Positions 27,095 to 36,337 of a stretch of 64,000 bases of DNA are shown here, piece by piece. Under the pieces are notes generated by a model. It was given only the letters and a program-made list of their open reading frames with translations, searched no databases and was not told where the DNA came from. How positions within the stretch are numbered: the first letter of the stretch is position 1; each line of letters starts with the position of its first letter. The position numbers were made by a program, and so were the translations under genes. The stretch comes from Mycolicibacterium sp. MU0053 (GTDB lineage Bacteria > Actinomycetota > Actinomycetes > Mycobacteriales > Mycobacteriaceae), in NCBI RefSeq assembly GCF_963378095.1, contig NZ_OY726397.1, positions 1 through 64,000 on the forward strand, given 5' to 3'.

Positions 27095-27177
27095 GGGCGA
27101 GTGGCGGAATGGCAGACGCGCTGGCTTCAGGTGCCAGTGTCCTTCGGGACGTGGGGGTTCAAGTCCCCCTTCGCCCA
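27095..27177 (+). tRNA. tRNA-Leu (anticodon CAG)
   Basis: 83-nt class II tRNA. Acceptor GGGCGAG pairs with TTCGCCC (27170-27176) with one G-U pair, the anticodon stem CTGGC/GCCAG encloses loop TTCAGGT, there is an extended variable arm (TGTCCTTCGGGACG), and the T-arm is GGGGGTTCAAGTCCCCC. The discriminator is A27177. It marks the left edge of the accessory island. Confidence 0.96.
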
Positions 27178-27209
27178 CAAGTGAGCGGTTCGTTTGAGCC
27201 GCGGCGCAG

Positions 27210-27239
27210 AGGTCACGAACCAGGAATGGTTCGTGACCT
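27210..27239 (+). terminator. Hairpin terminator after tRNA-Leu
   Basis: A perfect 12-bp stem (AGGTCACGAACC, 27210-27221, with its complement at 27228-27239) encloses the 6-nt loop AGGAAT. The T-rich TTGTGTTTTGTGG follows. It should end the tRNA-Leu transcript. The remaining gap to 27430 holds a TATATA at 27380 that may belong to the hsd promoter. Confidence 0.7.
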
Positions 27240-27430
27240 TTGTGTTTTGTGGACAAGCTGTGAGTGAACCGCCCTGCGCGGGGCCGCGGGATATCCAGCT
27301 CCAAGTCCCCATGTGGATCGTTGCATGATGCGACGTCGTCCTGACCCTCAGTGTTGCGCGCTACTTGTCGGCCAGGTCCTATATACAGTTCCGTTCAGTT
27401 CATGACGATGAAGTTGAGGGGGCCTCGACC

Positions 27431-28885
27431 GTGATCACCGGTGAGTTGAAGAGCAAGGTCGACCGGGTCTGGGACGCATTCTGGTCCGGCGGCATCTCCA
27501 ACCCGCTGGAGGTCATCGAGCAGATCACTTACCTGCTTTTCATCCGACGCCTCGATGACCTGGAGACTCTGGAGGAGCGCAAAGCGCGCCTCGGCGCAGC
27601 CGGTTTGCTCCGTTTCGGTTCAGACCAGCAAGAGCTCCGGTGGTCGCGCTTCAAGAATGAGGAGCCGGCTGTCATGTTCGCGACGGTCGGGGAAAAGGTC
27701 TTCCCGTTCCTGCGGACCCTCGGTGGCGACGGCTCGACCTACGGCGAACACATGAAGGACGCCCGGTTCACTATCCCGACGCCGCAGCTGTTGTCCCGGG
27801 TGGTCGACTTGCTTGACGACATTCCGATGAACGATCGCGATACCAACGGCGACCTCTATGAGTACTTGCTGTCGAAGATCGCGAGCGCCGGCGTCAACGG
27901 CCAGTTCCGTACGCCGCGGCACATCATCAAGTTGATGGTCGACATGATGGCGCCGAAGCCGACCGACGAGATCTGCGACCCGGCATCCGGTACGGCAGGC
28001 TTCCTCGTTGCCGCGTCCGAGTACATCCGCGGGCAGCACCCGTCAGTACTCACCGATGCCGCACAGCGCAAGCACTTCCACGCCAGCATGTTTCACGGCT
28101 ACGACTTCGACAACACCATGCTCCGGATCGCTAGCATGAATATGCTGATGCACGGCATCGAATCTCCGGACATTCGCTACCGGGACTCGTTGTCGGAGGG
28201 TGCTTCTGAGGACGCCGAAAAGTACACGCTGATTCTCGCCAATCCGCCGTTTGCTGGCTCGCTCGACTACGAGTCGACATCGAAAGATCTACAGCGGGTA
28301 GTAAAGACGAAAAAAACAGAGTTGCTGTTCGTGGCTTTGTTCCTCAAGTTGTTGAAACCTGGTGGGCGCGCGGCCGTGGTCGTGCCAGATGGCGTGTTGT
28401 TCCAGTCTTCGAAGGCGCACAAAGAACTTCGGCAAAGTCTGGTTGAAGATCAGAAGCTGGATGGGGTTGTGAAACTTCCGTCAGGGGTGTTCAAGCCTTA
28501 CTCGGGGGTCTCGACGGCAATCCTGCTGTTTACGAAGACAAACTCGGGTGGCACCGACAGTGTGTGGTTCTACGAAGTGGCTGCCGACGGGTACTCGCTC
28601 GACGATAAACGGAATGCGGTGGAGGCAAATGACCTCCCTGACGTGTTGGCTCGGTGGAGCGCACGCGCAGGGTCCGAACGTGAGCGAGCTCGCACGGACC
28701 GGTCGTTCTGCGTCTCAAAGAAGGACATCGTCGCCCAGGGTTATGACTTATCGCTCAACAGGTACAGGGAAAGTGTTCATGACGCAATCCAGCACCGACC
28801 GCCACTGGAGATCGTCGCCGAGATCGAGAAATTAGAGCGGGAAATTGCCGCGGGCTTAGTCGAGTTGAAGGCAATGCTGACATGA
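27431..28885 (+). CDS. hsdM: Type I restriction-modification methyltransferase subunit HsdM
   Basis: N6-adenine DNA methyltransferase subunit of a type I restriction system. It has an N-terminal HsdM_N helical domain (about 5-135), the AdoMet motif DPASGTAGF starting at D183, and the catalytic NPPF at N271-F274. The GTG at 27431 lies 8 nt after GAGGGGG, so it is preferred to an in-frame upstream start at 27365; it gives 484 residues. It overlaps hsdS by 4 nt. Codon use is visibly more A/T-rich than in the core genes, consistent with transfer. Confidence 0.95.
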   Translation: MITGELKSKVDRVWDAFWSGGISNPLEVIEQITYLLFIRRLDDLETLEERKARLGAAGLLRFGSDQQELRWSRFKNEEPAVMFATVGEKVFPFLRTLGGDGSTYGEHMKDARFTIPTPQLLSRVVDLLDDIPMNDRDTNGDLYEYLLSKIASAGVNGQFRTPRHIIKLMVDMMAPKPTDEICDPASGTAGFLVAASEYIRGQHPSVLTDAAQRKHFHASMFHGYDFDNTMLRIASMNMLMHGIESPDIRYRDSLSEGASEDAEKYTLILANPPFAGSLDYESTSKDLQRVVKTKKTELLFVALFLKLLKPGGRAAVVVPDGVLFQSSKAHKELRQSLVEDQKLDGVVKLPSGVFKPYSGVSTAILLFTKTNSGGTDSVWFYEVAADGYSLDDKRNAVEANDLPDVLARWSARAGSERERARTDRSFCVSKKDIVAQGYDLSLNRYRESVHDAIQHRPPLEIVAEIEKLEREIAAGLVELKAMLT

Positions 28886-30072
28886 CGTGGCCGACCGTGT
28901 CGTTAGGTGACTGCGGCGAGATCCAAGGCGGACTCCAGGTAACAAGCAAGCGCGATTCTTTACCGCTATCTAGGCCGTATCTTCGGGTAGCAAATGTTTA
29001 TCGCGGTCGCCTCGATTTAACCGAGATCAAGACAATCTGCGCAACTCAGACCGAAATCGACCGGACTCGGCTCGAACCCGGAGACCTACTCTTCGTGGAG
29101 GGGCACGGTAACCCCGAAGAAGTAGGCCGAGTGGCCATGTGGAACGGCTCAGTTCCAGACTGCGTGCACCAAAATCACCTAATTCGCGTCCGACTGGATC
29201 GCAACGTTCTGATACCCGAGTTCGCGGCCAGGTGGTTTAATTCCCCGGCCGGGGCCAGTCATTTCCGACGGGCTGGAAAGACAACATCCGGCCTTAATAC
29301 CATCAGCACCCATACAGTTCGATCCGCCGTCACTCCGCTGCCACCACTTGACGAGCAGCGCCGTATCGCCGCGATCCTCGACCGGGTCGATGAATTGGAC
29401 CTGTCGCGTCGGGCAGTCGACGAGCGGATCGACGAAGTGCCTACCGCCATATTTTTCGAAATGTTTGGCGACCCAGCCGCCGCGTCGGCTCGCGATACCG
29501 AGCCACTGGGTGAACTTGTGACTCTCCGTGGTGGCGGGACTCCGTCAAAGGCGAACCCCGCTAATTGGAAGGGCGAACTTCCCTGGTTCAGTCCTAAAGA
29601 CCTCAAGCGCAAGTTTCTATTCGATTCAATAGACCACGTATCAGAAACGGTCCTCGACTCGACCTCGTTGAAGGCAATCCCGCGCGACACGATACTGATC
29701 GTTGTACGCGGCATGATCCTTGCTCACACTGTCCCCATCTCGATTGTCAAGACGAGGTGCACGATCAACCAAGATCTAAAGGCGCTGATCCCACGTGTCG
29801 AAATCGACCCGCTATTCCTCCATACCGCGCTTGCTATACAACACGCGCGGATCCTTGACAGCGTAAGCACGGCAGCGCACGGTACGAAACGCCTCGACGT
29901 TGAGGACCTGAAAGCCGTCCGTATCCCCCGACCTACCGCTGGTGCACAGACGGAGTTCATCGAACGGGTCAATCAGGTTGAGGACATCGCGCGCGCCGCT
30001 GCATCTCAAGCCAAAACTATCAACGAGCTCTTCAGGTCCCTCCAATCCCGCGCGTTCTCCGGTCAGCTGTGA
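28882..30072 (+). CDS. hsdS: Type I restriction-modification specificity subunit HsdS
   Basis: Target-recognition subunit that sets the bipartite DNA sequence for HsdM and HsdR. The 396 residues contain two target-recognition domains, about 1-150 and 206-350. The central conserved helix region starts near LPPLDEQRRIAAILDRVDEL. The C-terminal conserved helix region includes AQTEFIERVNQVEDIARA. The ATG overlaps the hsdM stop (ATGA). G+C is lower than in the flanks, as is usual for target-recognition domains. Specificity cannot be predicted from sequence alone. Confidence 0.94.
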   Translation: MTWPTVSLGDCGEIQGGLQVTSKRDSLPLSRPYLRVANVYRGRLDLTEIKTICATQTEIDRTRLEPGDLLFVEGHGNPEEVGRVAMWNGSVPDCVHQNHLIRVRLDRNVLIPEFAARWFNSPAGASHFRRAGKTTSGLNTISTHTVRSAVTPLPPLDEQRRIAAILDRVDELDLSRRAVDERIDEVPTAIFFEMFGDPAAASARDTEPLGELVTLRGGGTPSKANPANWKGELPWFSPKDLKRKFLFDSIDHVSETVLDSTSLKAIPRDTILIVVRGMILAHTVPISIVKTRCTINQDLKALIPRVEIDPLFLHTALAIQHARILDSVSTAAHGTKRLDVEDLKAVRIPRPTAGAQTEFIERVNQVEDIARAAASQAKTINELFRSLQSRAFSGQL

Positions 30073-30081
30073 GGTAACGGC

Positions 30082-33000
30082 ATGTCGAACTTCGCCTTCC
30101 TGCGCACGGTCAATTGGTCGGAGATGTACTCCGACTGCGCGCGAGCAGAGAGTTATGCCACCACCGACCCACGTTCGGCATGCTTCTACAGCCGCCGGAC
30201 CGTGGAGCTATTGGTGGACTATCTCTATGACGTTTTGGCGCTGACGATTCCGTACAAGAACGATCTCGCCGCCAAGATCAATGACCCGGCGTTTAAGTCG
30301 AAAGTCGGTCTGGGGATCGCTAACAAGCTCAATCTGATTCGTAAGCTCGGAAATACTGCTGTCCACGAGGCACAGCCGATACCGCCCAGGGCCGCCCTCG
30401 ATACGCTGCGTGAACTGCACCACGTGATGCTGTGGGCTGCCTTCCGGTATTCGACCAACCCGCAACCGGTTCCGATGAAGGCCGCCTTCGATCCAAAGAT
30501 GGCGGTCAAGGCTGCACCGCTGACCCGGCAGGAAGTCGCTCAGCTCGCGGCGAAGTTCGCCGCTCAGGACGAAGCGCATGCCAAGGCGCTGGCGGAGAAG
30601 GACGAACTTGCCGCGACGCAGGCCACTGAGATCAAAGCGTTGCGCGAGGCGGTCGAGCAGGCCCAGGCGGCCAACCAGCAGCCCGATGACCGCGATTACA
30701 ACGAGGCCGAGACCCGAGATCGGTTCATCGACGTTATGCTCGCCGAAGCCGGCTGGCCCCTGACAGACACCAAGGACCGCGAGTACCCGGTCACCGGCAT
30801 GCCCAATGGCGACGGCAAGGGGTTCGTCGACTACGTCCTGTGGGGTGCAGACGGTCTCCCGTTGGCGATCGTGGAGGCCAAACGAACGGCTAAAAGCCCG
30901 CAGGTCGGCCAGCAGCAGGCCAAGCTGTACGCGGACTGCCTTGAGAAGATGACAGGGCGTCGGCCGGTAATCATCTACACCAACGGTTTCGAGCACTGGA
31001 TCTGGGATGACACCGGCGGCTACCCTCCGCGGGATATCCAGGGTTTCTACACCCGGGACGAGCTGGAGCTCCTAATCCAACGCCGCGACACCCGCAAGCC
31101 GTTGATCGACATGCCGATCGACTCGGCCATCGTAGAACGGCACTATCAACACCGTGCGATCCGCGCGATCGACGACGCATTCACCGAAAAGCAGCGGGAG
31201 GCCCTGCTGGTGATGGCAACAGGCTCGGGGAAGACCCGTACCGTGATCGCGTTGGTGAAGCAGCTGATGGAGGCCAACTGGGTCAAACGGGTCCTTTTCC
31301 TCGCCGACCGCACTGCACTGGTGACCCAAGCCGCCAACGCGTTCAAGGCACACCTGCCCGATGCCACCACTGTGAACCTAGTGACCGAGAAGATCACCGA
31401 CGGCCGGGTGTATGTGTGCACCTACCCGACGATGATGAACCTCATCAACGAGACCGACTCTGGCATTAGGAAATTCGGACCCGGCTACTTTGACCTCGTC
31501 GTCATTGACGAAGCCCACCGGTCGGTCTACCAGAAGTATGGTGCCATCTTCGACTGGTACGACTCTCTGCTCGTCGGCCTGACCGCCACCCCCAAAGACG
31601 AAGTCGACCACAACACCTACCGACTGTTCCACCTCGAAGACGGCGTACCCACGGATGCTTACAGCCTCGACGACGCCGTCAGGGAAGGCTTCCTGGTACC
31701 TGCTGTCGGGATCTCCGTGGGCACCAAATTCCTGCGCCAGGGCATCCGCTACGCCGATCTCTCCGAAGAGGAGAAGGACGACTGGGACGCCCTGGACTGG
31801 GGCGAGGGTGACCCGCCGGATGAGGTGGGCGCCGAGGAGATCAACCGGTTCCTATTCAACGAGGACACCGTCGACAAGGTGCTCGCCGAACTGATGAGCA
31901 AGGGCCACCGTGTAGCTGAAGGCGACCGGCTCGCCAAGACCATCATCTTCGCCAAGAACCAGGCGCACGCTGAGTTCATCGCGCGACGCTTTGACGTCCA
32001 ATATCCGCAATACGCAGGAACATTCGCCCGCGTCATCACCCACAGCACTGCCTATGCCCAATCGCTGATCGACGACTTCTCCGTCACCGACAAGGTCCCA
32101 CACATCGCCATATCGGTCGACATGCTCGACACCGGAATCGATGTCCCCGACGTCGTCAACCTCGTGTTCTTCAAGCTGGTCCGGTCCAAGACCAAGTTCT
32201 GGCAGATGATCGGCCGCGGTACCCGCCTACGGCCCGATCTATTCGGACCCGGCAAGGACAAGCAGAACTTCTACGTCTTCGACTTCTGCGGCAACCTCGA
32301 GTTCTTCAGCCAGGATTTGCCGGGATCGGAAGGCTCGTTCCAGAAGTCCTTGAACCAGCGGCTTTTCGAAACGCGCCTCGGGCTGATCACCGCGATCGAC
32401 CACGCCTGGCCGCCCTCGGAGCCAGAACCCGAAGAGGGGCAGGGCAGCGAGACCGAACGAGGATTGCGGGTCGATGTCGCGTGGTCGCTCCATCGGGCCG
32501 TCACGGGGATGAACCTGGACAACTTCCTGGTGCGACCACACCGCAGGCTGGTCGAGCAATACTCGCAATGGCCGGCGTGGAGATCGCTGACGCCCGACGT
32601 CGCCGGAGATGTGGCCGAACACCTGGCCGGGCTGCCGTCAGCCCACAAGGACGACGACGAGGACGCCAAGCGCTTCGACATGCTCGTCTTGCGCCGTCAA
32701 CTCGCCCAACTCGAAGGCGACGCCGTCGCGGCCGAACGGCTACGCGAACAGATCCAGAACATCGCGACCGGCCTGCTGAGCCAGACAGCGATCCCGTCGG
32801 TGAAGGCACAGGAGCGGACTCTCGAAGAGGTCGGCGGGGATGAGTGGTGGGTCGACGTCACTCTGCCGATGCTCGAATCCGCGCGGCGCAAGCTACGCGG
32901 TTTGCTCCGGTTCCTGGAGAAGGTGAAACGGAACCAGGTCTACACCGACTTCGCCGACGAACTCAGCGAAGCCACCCTCGTTGATCTTCCAGGGATCACG

Positions 33001-33495
33001 CCCGGCACCAACTGGGAACGCTTCCAGGCCAAGGCCCGCGCGTATCTCAGACAGCACCAGGATCACGTTGCGCTGCAACGGTTACGACGCAATAAGCCCT
33101 TAACCCCCGATGATCTCGCTTCGTTGGAGCAGATGCTTATCGAGAGCGGTACGGGAGAGCAAGCCGACATTGAACTGGCGAAGGAGCAGTCGCATGGCCT
33201 GGGGTTGTTCGTGCGGTCACTAGTCGGGCTGGACCGCGAAGCCGCCGCCGAAGCCTTCGGCGCATACCTGGACGGCACGAAGTTCAATACCGACCAGATC
33301 CGCTTCGTGAACCTCATTGTCACCGAACTGACAGCCAACGGCTTCATGGAACCCGTGCGGCTCTACGAGTCGCCATACATCGACCACGCACCTACAGGCC
33401 CCGACGACGTGTTCGGCGAGGCCGATGTCGACACGATTGTTTCGATTCTGAATATGGTGCGGGATAACGCCGTGCCCGACGACGGAGCAGCATGA
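30082..33495 (+). CDS. hsdR: Type I restriction endonuclease subunit HsdR
   Basis: ATP-dependent translocase and nuclease of the type I system, 1137 residues. The N-terminus (about 15-115) resembles the DUF4145/HEPN-like domain often fused to HsdR, followed by a coiled coil (about 150-205). The PD-(D/E)XK nuclease has D250 and E265-A-K267. Superfamily 2 helicase motifs are Walker A ATGSGKT with K384, DEAH at 476-479, TATP and the motif VI segment QMIGRGTRLR. All catalytic residues look intact. It is 9 bp after hsdS with GAGG before ATG 30082, and its stop overlaps a micro-ORF. Confidence 0.95.
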   Translation: MSNFAFLRTVNWSEMYSDCARAESYATTDPRSACFYSRRTVELLVDYLYDVLALTIPYKNDLAAKINDPAFKSKVGLGIANKLNLIRKLGNTAVHEAQPIPPRAALDTLRELHHVMLWAAFRYSTNPQPVPMKAAFDPKMAVKAAPLTRQEVAQLAAKFAAQDEAHAKALAEKDELAATQATEIKALREAVEQAQAANQQPDDRDYNEAETRDRFIDVMLAEAGWPLTDTKDREYPVTGMPNGDGKGFVDYVLWGADGLPLAIVEAKRTAKSPQVGQQQAKLYADCLEKMTGRRPVIIYTNGFEHWIWDDTGGYPPRDIQGFYTRDELELLIQRRDTRKPLIDMPIDSAIVERHYQHRAIRAIDDAFTEKQREALLVMATGSGKTRTVIALVKQLMEANWVKRVLFLADRTALVTQAANAFKAHLPDATTVNLVTEKITDGRVYVCTYPTMMNLINETDSGIRKFGPGYFDLVVIDEAHRSVYQKYGAIFDWYDSLLVGLTATPKDEVDHNTYRLFHLEDGVPTDAYSLDDAVREGFLVPAVGISVGTKFLRQGIRYADLSEEEKDDWDALDWGEGDPPDEVGAEEINRFLFNEDTVDKVLAELMSKGHRVAEGDRLAKTIIFAKNQAHAEFIARRFDVQYPQYAGTFARVITHSTAYAQSLIDDFSVTDKVPHIAISVDMLDTGIDVPDVVNLVFFKLVRSKTKFWQMIGRGTRLRPDLFGPGKDKQNFYVFDFCGNLEFFSQDLPGSEGSFQKSLNQRLFETRLGLITAIDHAWPPSEPEPEEGQGSETERGLRVDVAWSLHRAVTGMNLDNFLVRPHRRLVEQYSQWPAWRSLTPDVAGDVAEHLAGLPSAHKDDDEDAKRFDMLVLRRQLAQLEGDAVAAERLREQIQNIATGLLSQTAIPSVKAQERTLEEVGGDEWWVDVTLPMLESARRKLRGLLRFLEKVKRNQVYTDFADELSEATLVDLPGITPGTNWERFQAKARAYLRQHQDHVALQRLRRNKPLTPDDLASLEQMLIESGTGEQADIELAKEQSHGLGLFVRSLVGLDREAAAEAFGAYLDGTKFNTDQIRFVNLIVTELTANGFMEPVRLYESPYIDHAPTGPDDVFGEADVDTIVSILNMVRDNAVPDDGAA

Positions 33496-33575
33496 ATTCC
33501 GACCGGCCGGCTGACGCCGACATCGCCCACAGCGACCAAAGTCATGAGGTCGTAGACGAGAGTGCTGATGTCTGA
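33492..33575 (+). CDS. Putative 27-residue micro-ORF coupled to hsdR
   Basis: Its ATG overlaps the hsdR stop (ATGA) and its TGA lies 8 bp inside the next gene, so it bridges the two by translational coupling. The peptide is acidic (DADIAHSDQSHEVVDESADV at the C-terminus). I do not recognise it. It may be a real small protein or only a reinitiation bridge that couples translation of the 784-residue protein to hsdR. Confidence 0.3.
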   Translation: MNSDRPADADIAHSDQSHEVVDESADV

Positions 33576-35922
33576 TCAAAGCGCGTACTTCAACGAGGTG
33601 GCTCATATGCAGCTTCGTGCACCACGCGTTGTCCTCGTCGTGCCGGTCACCGACGACTGGCACCGATTAGCAATGCAAGGGCTTCACCTAGTGACTACAT
33701 CTTGGGCTGGTGCCGGGTTCGTAGTCGTGCCGACAGAGCGAGGTGTCGTACACCCGGCGATTCTTGCTTCTCTTCGGGAGTACGACCCCGACTGTGTCCT
33801 TGCGCCTCCAGCTGAAGCGCTTCCCGCCGACTTGGCGGACGGTGTGACGCGCGCACAGGAAGCAATTTCGGCAATCTGCTCCAACTATCGATCACCTCTG
33901 CTGAACCCGCTGGAAGTCGCGAATCCTCGGTTCTCCGCGCTCTGGAACATTTGGTTCTCAACCGCTGGTCACCCGAGCTCCGGTGATCCTGTGGACGTCT
34001 CAACTGTCAGTGACGTTCACGACGGCGAGACCTCGATCGGTGCCAATCCAGCTCTTGAAGGCGCCCTTGGCCTAGCGGCAGCAAGTCGCTGGGGGTTAAG
34101 TGAAACGCCGAACGACGACACTGCAGACGTCGAAGACTCCGTCAAGAAGGCAGCAGTGCGGCGGCTCTCGTCACACGAATACCAAGCTGGGGGTCTTCCA
34201 GGCATTGGCACAGCGGCCACTTTCGAGGGTAGGTACGAGACCTATCTTTCGCGTACGCTCGTCGGTTTGGATGGAGCCCAATCGTACGGTCCTCGACGGT
34301 CCGACGCGCTGATCGTCATGGGTGACAAACCGTCGGACTTCGCTCTGGCTATGGTTTGGGACCGCACCTACCGATACGGAATCTGGGTCCCCGAAGAGTG
34401 GTGGGCGGACACCGAACTCCGTCCCCACGTCATAGCGGGAATCGACGAACTGGTGCGGCACGCATCGACACAGTTGAAAAGAGTTCTGTTCACATCCACC
34501 ACTCTCGAAGAGAGCGAAATCGCAGCCCGCGCAAAACAATGGCGCGACCGCACGAGCCTGATCCTCGAAAAGGACCTAGATGACAAGTGGATGGTGGTGG
34601 GTGCCGACGCCCTAGCGCCTTCGCGGTACTGGAAGGTCCACTACGTCCTGAAGGAGAACATCTCTCACGAATGGTCGACTGCTGTCACGACAGAGGCTGG
34701 CACTGCGAATCTCTCAATGCTCCCGCCCCTTCCTCGGATCGGGGTGCCGGGTCTTGAGCCGCTCGAGCAGTCAACATGCTGGCACGTGGACGTTTCTCTC
34801 CGCGGTTACGACCTTCCCGTCTCGACCGCTTTGCCTGAAGATGCGTTGCTGGTCGAAACAACGGAGGCCCAGGCCACTCGTGTTCGTGCGGGCAGAGGGG
34901 GGATTTCATACCAGGCGCATCGAACCGACTTCATTCCATCAGGAGCTTCACTTTCGCAATCACTCGCTCGTCCGTTGCTCAGCTTCCCGTCGTTGATCGA
35001 CTGGGCGAACTCACGCGCAAGTACTCACGCGATGTCCGTTCGGCTTTCGACTGCAGGCACGCAGGCGAACGTGCTGGCTTCAATGATGGGCAGCCGAGAG
35101 GCGTTGACTGATCTCGTTGCCAGTGATTTCTTGGCTGCTCTCCTCGCATTCAATCGGTCGCGATCTACGAAAGACGATTACCCCGGGGGCGAGGGATGCG
35201 TAGTCAATTCGGAGGGATATTTGCACTTTTCGGGCATATGCGCGATTGCGGGTGTCACGGACACTGCCGAAGCCAGAGACAGGGTAGATGGGTTACTCAA
35301 AGCGGGCGTTCTCAGGCGAGGACTGCTTACAAAGTGCCTCTTGTGCCAACATTCTGCATTTGTCCATGTGGACGACCTGGCTTCGATGATCCGATGCGAC
35401 CGCTGCCTTGGAGTAAACGCCCTCGAGCGTCAACTGTGGCTACATCCGGTCGAAGAACCCACCTGGTATTACGATCTTCATCCCATTGCCCGAAAGCTGC
35501 TCCAGGACAATGGAGACGTTCCATTGCTACTTTCTAAGTACCTACGGTCTACTTCTCAGCGCAGTTACACCGACGCAGCCGAGTTTGAGCTATTGGGACC
35601 GGAGGGAGACCCCGTATGCGAGACCGATCTACTCGCGCTTACCGATCGGAGGCTATCAATGGCGGAAGCGAAGTCTAGCAACACATTTGGGAGTCGAAAA
35701 CAACGTATGAGCGGTGCCCGAAAAAGAGTTACCGCCGCGCACGCATTGCATGTCGATGAGATTGTCCTTGCGACTACGGCCGCTCAGTGGGAGGGGGCCA
35801 CGATCGAAGCGATGAAGACGGCAATGTTTGAACGTGATTGGCGAATGGGGCGAACACCCGATCTGCGAATAGTCTGTAGCCTTGGCGGAGCGGTAACTGA
35901 CGACACACAACGAGTGCGTTGA
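33568..35922 (+). CDS. Hypothetical zinc-ribbon protein with putative PD-(D/E)XK nuclease domain, hsd-linked
   Basis: 784-residue protein that I do not recognise as a named family. The C-terminal third carries a zinc-ribbon-like pair C590-x2-C593 and C610-x2-C613, followed by a segment with D687 in ETDLLAL and E700-A-K702 in MAEAK, which has the spacing of a PD-(D/E)XK nuclease core. The N-terminal 550 residues show no motif that I can name. ATG 33568 lies 5 nt after GAGAG; a GTG at 33562 is the alternative. It is coupled to hsdR through the micro-ORF, and base use is A/T-rich for this genome, so a defence role is an inference from context. Confidence 0.75.
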   Translation: MSDQSAYFNEVAHMQLRAPRVVLVVPVTDDWHRLAMQGLHLVTTSWAGAGFVVVPTERGVVHPAILASLREYDPDCVLAPPAEALPADLADGVTRAQEAISAICSNYRSPLLNPLEVANPRFSALWNIWFSTAGHPSSGDPVDVSTVSDVHDGETSIGANPALEGALGLAAASRWGLSETPNDDTADVEDSVKKAAVRRLSSHEYQAGGLPGIGTAATFEGRYETYLSRTLVGLDGAQSYGPRRSDALIVMGDKPSDFALAMVWDRTYRYGIWVPEEWWADTELRPHVIAGIDELVRHASTQLKRVLFTSTTLEESEIAARAKQWRDRTSLILEKDLDDKWMVVGADALAPSRYWKVHYVLKENISHEWSTAVTTEAGTANLSMLPPLPRIGVPGLEPLEQSTCWHVDVSLRGYDLPVSTALPEDALLVETTEAQATRVRAGRGGISYQAHRTDFIPSGASLSQSLARPLLSFPSLIDWANSRASTHAMSVRLSTAGTQANVLASMMGSREALTDLVASDFLAALLAFNRSRSTKDDYPGGEGCVVNSEGYLHFSGICAIAGVTDTAEARDRVDGLLKAGVLRRGLLTKCLLCQHSAFVHVDDLASMIRCDRCLGVNALERQLWLHPVEEPTWYYDLHPIARKLLQDNGDVPLLLSKYLRSTSQRSYTDAAEFELLGPEGDPVCETDLLALTDRRLSMAEAKSSNTFGSRKQRMSGARKRVTAAHALHVDEIVLATTAAQWEGATIEAMKTAMFERDWRMGRTPDLRIVCSLGGAVTDDTQRVR

Positions 35923-35930
35923 AGTTCCGC

Positions 35931-36241
35931 TGAGGTGAGCCCCTCGTAGTGGTCCAGTCGCTATGCGACTTGGGGGTTGATGGGTCGTGGTCCACTGTAG
36001 AGCGAACTCGGCTGGGGTGAGTTCGCCGTGGGCGGAGTGGGGCCCGTTGGCGTTGTAGTCACAGCGCCAGCCTTCGATGAGCACGCGGGCTTCCAGTAGC
36101 GAGTCGAAGCGCCACGAGTTGAGCAGCTCATCACGGAACCGGCCGTTGAACGACTCGACCCATGCGTTCTGCCACGGCGATCCGGGATCGATGAAAAGTG
36201 AACCAGCACTGTTGAATCGGCACCAATCACTGCTCACCTCA
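35931..36241 (-). mobile_element. 311-bp internally deleted IS3-family element (MITE-like)
   Basis: Bounded by perfect 10-bp terminal inverted repeats TGAGGTGAGC (35931-35940) and GCTCACCTCA (36232-36241), with weaker similarity continuing inward. The interior encodes only the C-terminal end of an IS3-type transposase on the reverse strand, so most of orfA/orfB has been deleted. No clear direct repeat flanks it. It lies 8 bp after the stop of the 784-residue gene. Confidence 0.7.
35961..36198 (-). pseudogene. IS3-family transposase C-terminal remnant
   Basis: The reverse-strand reading gives FIDPGSPWQNAWVESFNGR and then the rve_3-like stretch up to LTPAEFALQWTTTHQP, the typical end of an IS3-family orfB integrase. 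The catalytic DD region upstream is missing. In the main frame translation runs on past HQP. Removing one base from the G run 35972-35976 would give HQPQVA and stop at 35961, the usual ending. It is therefore both truncated and frameshifted, and non-functional by itself. Confidence 0.8.
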
Positions 36242-36337
36242 TCCGGGCACCCGCGAACCCGACTGCGCCAAGCTAAGCTTACTTAGCGCATATGAGGTGG
36301 AGCAGAACTGGGAAAGTGTCGAAGCTCGACGCAAACG

